Origin: JAEXOD01 sp937930275
Lineage (GTDB): Bacteria > Bacteroidota > Ignavibacteria > Ignavibacteriales > Melioribacteraceae
Length of the DNA: 64,000 nt
Assembly (NCBI GenBank): GCA_036733965.1
Contig: DAIMZL010000002.1
Coordinates: forward strand, 1-64,000
Reading direction: 5' to 3'
Below, piece after piece: positions 54,072 to 60,890 of the stretch (the first letter of the stretch is position 1; each line of letters opens with the position of its first letter). The notes under the pieces are model-generated. The model did no database searches, was not told the origin of the DNA, and was given only the letters and a program-made list of their open reading frames with translations. The translations under genes and the position numbers were made by a program.

Positions 54072-55157
54072 ATGGAAGAAAAATTTTCAGTTCTTTATGT
54101 TGATGACGAAGAACATAATTTGGTTTCGTTTAAAGCTGCTTTTCGTAGAGATTATAATATTTTTACTGCCAACAGCGCTAAGGAAGGAATTGACTTATTA
54201 CGACATAACGATATCGGATTAATTATTACCGACCAGAGAATGCCTGAAATGACCGGGGTTCAATTTTTGGAAAAAGTTGTGCATGAGTTTCCAAATGCAG
54301 TTAGAATGATATTAACCGGATTTAGTGACTTAGACGCAATTATAGAAGCCATTAACAGCGGAAGAGTATATAGATATATAACTAAACCATGGGATCAAAA
54401 TGAATTAAAGGTTGCTATTGAAAATGCAAAACAACTTTATCAATTGCAATTAAAGAACAAAAAATTAATAGGTGAATTAAAATCCAAAGTAACTGAACAA
54501 GAAAGAATTCTCAAACTTTTTGAAAAATATGTTCCTACTTCTATTGTTGAAAAAGTATTAGAAAACGGCGAGGAAACTATTTTTGAGGGTGAATTGCGCA
54601 ATGTTACTATTTTGTTTTGCGATTTGCGTGGTTTTACTGCTTTATGCGAAAAGTTAAAACCACGAGAAACTGTAAACTTTTTAAATACATATTACTCGTT
54701 AATGACCAAGTGTGTCAAAAAACATGACGGTTTTGTTACACAATTTGTGGGAGATGAAGTTTTTGCCGTTTTTGGTGCACCGGTCGACGGTATTAATAAT
54801 GAAGAGAATGCTGTGTTTTGTGCATTAGATATGATTGAATCGTTAGAAGTATTAAATGATAAATTTAAGGATTTATTTGAGTCTAAAGTTGCTGTAGGCA
54901 TAGGTATAAATTCCGGAGTTGTTGTTGCGGGTAACTTAGGAAGCGAAGATAGAATAGAGTATTCAATAACCGGAGATACCGTTAATACAGGTAAAAGAAT
55001 TGAAATGCTTACAAAAGAGGTTCCTAACTCAATTCTTATAAGTAAAAGCGTTAATGATAAAGTTAAAAACTTATTTAATACTATCGAAAAACCACCTGTT
55101 GCCGTTAAAGGTAAACAAGAAGAACTAATATTGTTTGAAGTTAAAGGAAGAAAATAA
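54072..55157 (+). CDS. response regulator with class III nucleotidyl cyclase output
   Basis: This 361-aa protein has an N-terminal receiver (VLYVDDEEHN, phospho-Asp about 54 in IITDQRMPEMTG, ITKPW Lys) of the RpfG-like type, a coiled-coil linker (about 125-165) and a class III adenylyl/guanylyl cyclase domain (about 175-355). The metal Asp residues are in FCDLRGFT (about 184) and FVGDEVFAVFG (about 228), and the transition-state Asn and Arg in NTGKRIE (305, 309). The usual substrate-selecting Lys is Gln (about 224), while the partner Asp in GDTVN (302) remains. Phosphorylation probably controls cyclic nucleotide output; base specificity is uncertain. Confidence 0.9.
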   Translation: MEEKFSVLYVDDEEHNLVSFKAAFRRDYNIFTANSAKEGIDLLRHNDIGLIITDQRMPEMTGVQFLEKVVHEFPNAVRMILTGFSDLDAIIEAINSGRVYRYITKPWDQNELKVAIENAKQLYQLQLKNKKLIGELKSKVTEQERILKLFEKYVPTSIVEKVLENGEETIFEGELRNVTILFCDLRGFTALCEKLKPRETVNFLNTYYSLMTKCVKKHDGFVTQFVGDEVFAVFGAPVDGINNEENAVFCALDMIESLEVLNDKFKDLFESKVAVGIGINSGVVVAGNLGSEDRIEYSITGDTVNTGKRIEMLTKEVPNSILISKSVNDKVKNLFNTIEKPPVAVKGKQEELILFEVKGRK

Positions 55158-55265
55158 AGAATCTGTCTACAATTAAATAAAATTTTTAACTATAAATTAT
55201 TCTGATTTGTCTAATAATGAAATAATTTGAATTATTTAGATTTATATTATTTTAATTAAATTACT

Positions 55266-56048
55266 CTAAAACGCTAAAGTCCAAATAATATAATCTAAAA
55301 TTAATATTAGCGCACTGGCAATAACAAAACTGCGGATAGTTGATAATCCTACACCTTCTGCTCCGCCTTCGGTTCTAAAACCAATATGACATCCCATTAA
55401 TGATGTAAACCCTCCGAAAACAATCCCTTTTATTATGCCAAACATAAAATCGCTTATCAAAAAATATCGCTTTACGGAATCAAAAAATACGTCAAATGAT
55501 ATTCCCAAGAAATAACGCGAAATTACAAATGCTCCGATAACTGCAATAGTATTTGCTATTACAATTAATACAGGCATCATAAATATTGTGGCAAAAAAAC
55601 GGGGCATTGCCAAATAGCGTATCGGACTAATTCCCATAGTCTCAAGCGCATCAATTTGTTCGGTTACCTTCATACTTCCAAGTTCTGCGGCAATTGATGC
55701 ACCCACTCTTCCGGCAATAACAATTGCGGTTAATACCGGACCAAGTTCGGTAATAATTGCTCGGCTGGTGGCAGTTCCTAAAAATGATAAAGGAGCCAAC
55801 CCTTTTAGTTGATAAGCAGCTTGCCATGCAGAAACTGCTCCCGTAAACGAAGCGATAATTAAAACAAGCGGTAATGAATTAACCCCGATATGCTCCATTT
55901 GCATTAGTAATAATTTACGACTTTTAATCATATTTGGTGCAAAGCGTATAATACCAAAAAACAACAAAGTCACTTGTCCAAACTCGGTAAAAAATTTAAT
56001 TGTTTTTTCCCCAAGTCTTTCAAAAAGTCCGGCTATAGTATTATACAC
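55266..56048 (-). CDS. mlaE: second MlaE-family ABC permease
   Basis: This is a canonical MlaE/YrbE lipid-transport permease (260 aa). It has LGPVLTAIVIAGRVGASIAAELGSMKVTEQIDALETMGISPIRYLAMPR, the fully conserved coupling segment, and about five helices. The start is GTG at 56048 with GGGA well placed upstream. No MlaF ATPase or MCE gene is adjacent, so partners must lie elsewhere. It follows the alkaline phosphatase gene by 15 bp and ilvE lies before that, suggesting a shared transcript without an obvious common pathway. The other mlaE-like gene (17911-18696) differs strongly in sequence. Confidence 0.88.
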   Translation of the reverse strand: MYNTIAGLFERLGEKTIKFFTEFGQVTLLFFGIIRFAPNMIKSRKLLLMQMEHIGVNSLPLVLIIASFTGAVSAWQAAYQLKGLAPLSFLGTATSRAIITELGPVLTAIVIAGRVGASIAAELGSMKVTEQIDALETMGISPIRYLAMPRFFATIFMMPVLIVIANTIAVIGAFVISRYFLGISFDVFFDSVKRYFLISDFMFGIIKGIVFGGFTSLMGCHIGFRTEGGAEGVGLSTIRSFVIASALILILDYIIWTLAF

Positions 56049-56063
56049 TGCAATCCCAAAATA

Positions 56064-57146
56064 TTATTTTATAATTTTACCGAAATATTCAAAAAGTATT
56101 CTGCCGATTTGGTAGTTATCCATAATACCGGCAAATTTTTCGGCACCGGGTCCTTTTGCAAAAACAGCCACCATATTAGCAGCATGATTTTTTGTTGTCC
56201 AACCGATTTCAAATTGTTTTTTATTTAAATCGCCGTTAATAATTGATAATCCGCCGGTATCATGATCTGCTACAACAATAACTAACGTATTTTTATCCTT
56301 TTCGGCAAAATCTAAGGCACAATTAACGGCAGTATTAAAATCGCTCAATTCTGCTACTAACCCATCTTTATTATTACCGTGATTTGTATTGTCAATTTGA
56401 GAACCTTCAACCATAATGAAGAAATTTTTTCCTGTATTGCTTAAATATTTTAAACCTGATTTAGTAATCTGACCAAGAGTAAATTTTCTATTCCAAGACT
56501 CGGGCATTTCGTCATATCCAATCAAACCCAATAATGGTTCTTTTTTATCGTAATTAATGATATCTTCAATTTTATCACAATAATTAAAACCTTTCTTTAA
56601 AAATTTTTCAACAATACTTATACTATCTGATCTTGTTCCGCCTAAGTTTTCGGGCAAAAAGTATTGAGTACCTCCGCCGACCAAATAATCGATTGACAAA
56701 TTGGAATACTGATCTGCAATATCATAAAAGTTATAGCGACTGATAGAATGTGTACCAAAGCATGCAGGTGTAGCGTCCGTTAACGAGCTTGTTGCAATTA
56801 TTCCTGTTGCATATCCTTTGGCGGATAAAAACTCTAAAATAGTTTCGACCTTTGTGCTATCCGGTTTATAAGAAACCATTAATTTATTGGTTCTATAACC
56901 TGTTGCAAATGCGGTAGCACCAGCAGCTGAATCAGTAATAAGTTTATCTGCGGCAACCGTAACAACCAAACCGGTATTAGTAAATCTCCTAAACGGAGAG
57001 TCTTCTAAAAACATTTCTGAAATACCGACACTATTAATACTCATACCGTCACCTACCATAAATATGATATTTTTCGGTACATCCTGACAATAAAAAGCTG
57101 TAGTAGATACTACTACAGCCATAACAAAATATAATATTTTTTTCAT
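56064..57146 (-). CDS. alkaline phosphatase
   Basis: This exported metallophosphatase of the alkaline phosphatase family (360 aa) begins with a signal peptide (ILYFVMAVVVSTTAFYC, with a Cys that could also be lipidated). It shows IIFMVGDGMS (metal Asp), the nucleophile motif ITDSAAGATAFATG, MVEGSQIDNTNHGNN and VVADHDTGGLS with zinc-binding residues, and a C-terminal TKNHAANMV motif. It should release phosphate from organic esters in the periplasm. It lies 12 bp after ilvE and 15 bp before the second mlaE, likely one transcript. No clear Shine-Dalgarno sequence is seen. Confidence 0.93.
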   Translation of the reverse strand: MKKILYFVMAVVVSTTAFYCQDVPKNIIFMVGDGMSINSVGISEMFLEDSPFRRFTNTGLVVTVAADKLITDSAAGATAFATGYRTNKLMVSYKPDSTKVETILEFLSAKGYATGIIATSSLTDATPACFGTHSISRYNFYDIADQYSNLSIDYLVGGGTQYFLPENLGGTRSDSISIVEKFLKKGFNYCDKIEDIINYDKKEPLLGLIGYDEMPESWNRKFTLGQITKSGLKYLSNTGKNFFIMVEGSQIDNTNHGNNKDGLVAELSDFNTAVNCALDFAEKDKNTLVIVVADHDTGGLSIINGDLNKKQFEIGWTTKNHAANMVAVFAKGPGAEKFAGIMDNYQIGRILFEYFGKIIK

Positions 57147-57158
57147 TTAATTTTCTAC

Positions 57159-58232
57159 TTATTCAACATATGTTAACCAATTATACTTATCTTCAACTTT
57201 ACCGTATTGTATGCCGGTTAATTCTTCGTATAATTCTTTACTAAGTTCTCCAGGTTGGTCATCACTAAAATGTAAAACTTCATCCTTATATTTTAACTTG
57301 CTAACTGCCGAAATTACAGCAGCAGTTCCGCTACCAAAAATTTCAATTAAATTTCCTGTTTTATAACCGTCAATAACTTCATCAATTGAAACCATTCTTT
57401 CATTAACGGTATATCCTTTATCGCGCAACATTTGAATTACAGACATTCTTGTCACTCCCGGTAAAATTGATCCTGTTAATTTAGGAGTAACAATTTCATT
57501 TTTGAATCGAATAAAAATATTCATTGTACCAACTTCTTCAATATATTTTTGTTCAATTCCGTCTAACCATAAAACTTGAGTATAACCTACTGCACGAGCT
57601 TCTCTTTGAGCCAACAAGCTTGCACCGTAATTACCCGAGGTTTTGCAGTCTCCTACTCCTTTTCTCACGGCTCTAACGTATTTATCAGTTGCCATAATAG
57701 GTACAGGTTTAAAACCTTCAGGGTAATAAGGACCAACCGGACTTAATATTATCATAAACTTATAATTATCAGAAGGTCTAACACCTAATACCGGTTCTGA
57801 AGCAAAAACAAAAGGTCTTATATACAATGCATGACCGGGTCTTGTTGGAATCCATTCGCTATCAATTTTAATAAGCTCTTTCATAGCTTCCATAAAAAAA
57901 TCTGGATCAACTTCCGGAATGCACATCCTTCTACATGAATTATTAAATCTTTCAATATTTTTTTCAGGTCTAAATATCGCTATTTTCCCGTTATCTAACT
58001 TATAAGCCTTTAAACCTTCAAAAATAGCCTGTGCATAATGGAAAACCATTGTAGCAGGGCTAACTTCAATCGTCCCATATTCTTTAATTCGTGGGTTAAT
58101 CCATTCGCCGGCAGCAGAGTCGTAGTCCATTTCAAACATGTGTGTGGTAAAAGTTCTGCCAAATACTATTTTTTCCGGCAGTTCTACTTTCTTCTTAATT
58201 TCGCTTGTCTCTAATGTGATGTTAGATACCAT
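57159..58232 (-). CDS. ilvE: branched-chain amino acid aminotransferase
   Basis: This PLP fold-IV aminotransferase (357 aa) makes or breaks down valine, leucine and isoleucine with 2-oxoglutarate/glutamate. The length and motifs fit the longer eukaryote-like BCAT type: FGRTFTTHMFEMDY, IFEGLKAYK, the PLP Lys in GDCKTSGNYGASLLAQ, VLWLDG and GSILPGVTR. GGAAGGA stands 7 nt from the ATG. The 260-bp upstream region contains a 34-codon reading frame and a GC-rich hairpin (58266-58370), which may be a leader. It may be co-transcribed with the phosphatase and mlaE genes downstream. Confidence 0.94.
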   Translation of the reverse strand: MVSNITLETSEIKKKVELPEKIVFGRTFTTHMFEMDYDSAAGEWINPRIKEYGTIEVSPATMVFHYAQAIFEGLKAYKLDNGKIAIFRPEKNIERFNNSCRRMCIPEVDPDFFMEAMKELIKIDSEWIPTRPGHALYIRPFVFASEPVLGVRPSDNYKFMIILSPVGPYYPEGFKPVPIMATDKYVRAVRKGVGDCKTSGNYGASLLAQREARAVGYTQVLWLDGIEQKYIEEVGTMNIFIRFKNEIVTPKLTGSILPGVTRMSVIQMLRDKGYTVNERMVSIDEVIDGYKTGNLIEIFGSGTAAVISAVSKLKYKDEVLHFSDDQPGELSKELYEELTGIQYGKVEDKYNWLTYVE

Positions 58233-58265
58233 AGTTATCCTTCCTTCTATTTTAGTATTCTTTTA

Positions 58266-58370
58266 TTATAGACCGAAGGTTTTATGACCGTTTCGCCCGG
58301 ATACTACCGGGCTTAATAGTGCTAAGTATAATCCTATTCTAATATTTTCACTAAATTTTTCTGTTTTCAT
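58266..58370 (-). CDS. 34-codon small ORF upstream of ilvE, possible leader peptide
   Basis: Too short for usual ORF calling. ATG at 58370 to TAA ending at 58266, encoding 34 residues: MKTEKFSENIRIGLYLALLS, then PVVSGRNGHKTFGL. It has a charged N-terminus, a hydrophobic centre and a basic end; 9 of 34 residues are Ile, Leu or Val. It ends 33 bp before ilvE. Codons 20-33 are markedly GC-richer than surrounding DNA and contain the hairpin arms CCCGG/CCGGG. No Shine-Dalgarno sequence precedes it. It could be an attenuation leader, a small membrane protein or a chance frame over a structured RNA. Confidence 0.35.
   Translation of the reverse strand: MKTEKFSENIRIGLYLALLSPVVSGRNGHKTFGL
58295..58312 (-). 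promoter_or_regulatory. GC-rich hairpin in the ilvE leader
   Basis: GCCCGG, spacer ATACTA, CCGGGC on the plus strand: a perfect 6-bp stem inside the small ORF upstream of ilvE, conspicuous in a region otherwise poor in G and C. It is not followed by a T run, so it is not a simple terminator. Confidence 0.4.
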
Positions 58371-58411
58371 ATATATTTTTATACTATAAAACCTTTAATC
58401 TATCACACTTC

Positions 58412-58439
58412 AATATACAAAAAATAGCTCAAATTACAA
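58412..58439 (-). promoter_or_regulatory. possible promoter of the ilvE leader
   Basis: On the minus strand TTGTAA (58439-58434), a 16-bp spacer and TATATT (58417-58412) resemble a sigma-70-type promoter. It is about 40 bp upstream of the small ORF. AT-rich DNA gives many such matches, so this is tentative. Confidence 0.3.
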
Positions 58440-58492
58440 TGAAAAAAAGAATTGTTTTGTAAATTTAACTTATAAATAAAAAGGGTAATAAT

Positions 58493-59482
58493 TTATGACC
58501 GGTCGAATTTTAGTTTTTTAATCAAAATATTCATATCTTCTGGTAAATCGGAATTAAAAAACACTTTTTCTTTTGTTGCGGGATGTATAAAACCTAATGT
58601 TTTGGCGTGAAGTGCTTGTCTGGGAATAATATCCAATAAGTTATCAACTCTGCTTTTAATTTTTGGTAAATCACTACCGCACATTATTTTTCTGCCGTTA
58701 TATGTAGGGTCACCAAAAATAGGATGATTAATACTGCTTAAATGTACGCGTATTTGATGCGTTCTTCCTGTTTTCAACTTACAGCTTATTAACGAACAAA
58801 ACTCAAATTCTTCAAGTATTTTGTAATTTGTATGTGCAAATTTTCCTTGATCCTTATGCACGGTAAATACTTTTCTATCTTTGGTACTTCTGGCAATATT
58901 CCCTATTATTTCACCTTCTTTTTCTTTAAATATTCCCCAGCAAACAGCCCAATACTCTCTTTCAATTGTGTGATTTGCAAATTGTTTAGCTAAAAATGCA
59001 TGAGATATTTCGTCTTTTGCAATTAGTAAAAGCCCGCTTGTATCTTTATCAATTCTGTGTACTATTCCAGGGCGACCCGGTTCGCTACCCGTACTTAGTT
59101 TATTTATGTGATAGAGTAATGCATTAACCAAGGTGCCGGTATAATTACCTAAAGACGGGTGAACAACAATTCCGGCTGGTTTATTTACGATAAGTAAAAA
59201 ATCATCTTCGTAAATTATGTCAATCGGAATTTCTTCAGGCTCCGTAGTTTCCGGACGTGGGCTAACCGGTATTGTAACTTCTATTATATCTTTCGGCATA
59301 ACAATATAATTTGGTTTTATTGTTTTGCCGTTTACTAAAACTAAATCTGCTTTAATTAGTTTTTGTATTTTTGTTCGAGTTGAATTTTCTATTGAGTTTG
59401 TTAGGTAAGTATCAATTCGTTCTTTTTTCTTTCCGTCCGTAATTTCAATTCGAAATTTTTTTTCAGTTATTATTTTTCCCAT
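58493..59482 (-). CDS. rluD: RluD-family 23S rRNA pseudouridine synthase
   Basis: This 329-aa pseudouridine synthase has an N-terminal S4 RNA-binding domain (about 15-75, ERIDTYLTNS, LIKADLVLVNGKTIKPNY) and a catalytic domain with the motif GIVHRIDKDTSGLLLIAKDE containing the catalytic Asp, then the LKTGRTHQIRVHLSSI block. It modifies uridines in 23S rRNA (RluD class) in the cytoplasm. Its start overlaps the end of lspA by 20 nt; the lspA-rluD pairing is common in bacteria and supports the call. RluC/RluA subgroup membership cannot be excluded. Confidence 0.9.
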   Translation of the reverse strand: MGKIITEKKFRIEITDGKKKERIDTYLTNSIENSTRTKIQKLIKADLVLVNGKTIKPNYIVMPKDIIEVTIPVSPRPETTEPEEIPIDIIYEDDFLLIVNKPAGIVVHPSLGNYTGTLVNALLYHINKLSTGSEPGRPGIVHRIDKDTSGLLLIAKDEISHAFLAKQFANHTIEREYWAVCWGIFKEKEGEIIGNIARSTKDRKVFTVHKDQGKFAHTNYKILEEFEFCSLISCKLKTGRTHQIRVHLSSINHPIFGDPTYNGRKIMCGSDLPKIKSRVDNLLDIIPRQALHAKTLGFIHPATKEKVFFNSDLPEDMNILIKKLKFDRS

Positions 59483-60101
59483 CAGGCTGTATTTCAGTCT
59501 CGTCTATTTGTTCGGAAATTACTGATTCATTTTCTGATTCTATTTCACTTTTATTTTCTGTTTCGGGTTTTACTTTATTAAAAAATAAGAGTAAAAATAC
59601 TCCTATAGATACTGCGCTATCAGCAACATTAAATACAGGAAATCTTTCGTAAGTTTGCCCAAATAAAGAAAAATCAAAAAACTCGACATTCAAAAAATCA
59701 ACAACATGACCATAAAATAACGGAGCGTAATTATAAATAATTCCGTAAAACGTACGATCAATTAAATTACCTATTGCTCCGCCAAGTATAAGCGCAAGAG
59801 CAAATCTAAAAACAAATCTTTCATTACGAGAAACATAAATATAATATGCAATTCCGATTACTGCTATAATAGAAAACAAAGAGAGTAATAATTTTATTTC
59901 GGTATTTACACCTATGCCAAATGCCATACCGGGATTTTCAACAAAGGTGATTTTAAAAAATTCACCAAAAACATTAAAGCTCTGGTGTTCATCCATACCA
60001 ACAATATTAAGATTTAGAAAAGGGATATTAATCCCTTTTACTAAAATCTTTGAAACCTGGTCTATAAGAACAACTAAAGCAGAATAATAAATTACTTTCA
60101 C
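59463..60101 (-). CDS. lspA: lipoprotein signal peptidase II
   Basis: This inner-membrane aspartic protease removes signal peptides from prolipoproteins after diacylglyceryl transfer; several lipoproteins in this window would be its substrates. It has four helices and both catalytic Asp motifs: GGAIGNLIDR and FNVADSAVSIGV, plus VENPGMAFGI. The start codon is GTG (60101). At 212 aa it is longer than the usual 150-170 because of an acidic tail of about 40 residues rich in Glu, Asn and Ser, and an insert near HVVDFLNVEFF. It overlaps rluD by 20 nt and follows the DksA-like gene by 7 bp. Confidence 0.93.
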   Translation of the reverse strand: MKVIYYSALVVLIDQVSKILVKGINIPFLNLNIVGMDEHQSFNVFGEFFKITFVENPGMAFGIGVNTEIKLLLSLFSIIAVIGIAYYIYVSRNERFVFRFALALILGGAIGNLIDRTFYGIIYNYAPLFYGHVVDFLNVEFFDFSLFGQTYERFPVFNVADSAVSIGVFLLLFFNKVKPETENKSEIESENESVISEQIDETEIQPDGKNNN

Positions 60102-60108
60102 GTATAAC

Positions 60109-60873
60109 CTATTTTTTATTTGTCTGCATTTTAGTTTTTACTTGTAAGCAATGTTGTGTATGCGGAACCGCCATTAATCTTTCTTTAGGAATTAAAGGAC
60201 ATGTTGGGCAAAGATTTTGAGGTTCGTCAATACACTCAATACATATACCATAAGTTCCGTTTTCAATTCTTCCCAAAGAATCTTCCAAGTAACCTAAAAA
60301 TTTATTTTCACGTTGAGCCCAAAGATAAAGTTTTTCTCTTTCCTGAGCATCAGTACCTTGTTCGGCCATATGTAACGAATACGGAGAGTTTTCGTTAACG
60401 TATTGCCCTGTAGAAGGGTCCATCATCTGTTCTTTTAGAATTTGAATTTGTTCAATTATTTCTTCACGTTTTTGAAGGATAACAACTTTAAATTCTTCTA
60501 AATCTTTTTTAGAGTAACCTTTAATTTTTTTCATTTTACGTGTCGGAGACATCAATTCAATTATATTTTCGTCATCTCCCGTTTTTTCGGTTACTTCTTC
60601 AGATACAATTTTTTCCGCTTCAACAGGTTTAATAACTTCAACAGTTTGAACTGCTTTAGCTTTAGAAGTTTTAACCGCTTTTTTTTCTTTTTCGGGTTTT
60701 ACTTCCGTCTTGGTTTTAGCAGCTTTTTTAACCGGCTTTTCTTCTTTTACTTCTTTAATTTCAACCGGTTCGCTAACTGCTTTTACAGTTTCTTCACCGG
60801 CATTTTTTTTACCGGTTTTTTCTTTCTTTGTTTCAGCTTTTGGCTCAGTACTTTTTTTAGCACAACGGGCCAT
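60109..60873 (-). CDS. TraR/DksA-family zinc-finger protein with Lys-rich tail
   Basis: This 254-aa protein has about 120 N-terminal residues of low-complexity Lys/Glu/Ala/Val repeats (KPVKKAAKTKTEVKPEKEKK-like), then a DksA/TraR coiled coil (about 125-205, with HMAEQGTDAQERE at the tip) and a C-terminal zinc finger. DksA-type proteins bind the RNA polymerase secondary channel and adjust transcription with ppGpp. The finger is unusual: GICIEC, then an insert with CPTC, then IPKERLMAVPHTQHCLQV, where the last Cys of the canonical second CxxC is Val. GGAGG precedes the ATG. It sits between ileS and lspA, a common placement in this phylum. Confidence 0.85.
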   Translation of the reverse strand: MARCAKKSTEPKAETKKEKTGKKNAGEETVKAVSEPVEIKEVKEEKPVKKAAKTKTEVKPEKEKKAVKTSKAKAVQTVEVIKPVEAEKIVSEEVTEKTGDDENIIELMSPTRKMKKIKGYSKKDLEEFKVVILQKREEIIEQIQILKEQMMDPSTGQYVNENSPYSLHMAEQGTDAQEREKLYLWAQRENKFLGYLEDSLGRIENGTYGICIECIDEPQNLCPTCPLIPKERLMAVPHTQHCLQVKTKMQTNKK

Positions 60874-60890
60874 GTTTCCTCCGTTCTATA

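Noticed and set aside
55220..55237. AAATAATT/AATTATTT inverted repeat between the cyclase and second mlaE genes
   Set aside because: AT-only dyad in AT-rich DNA, too weak to call a terminator.
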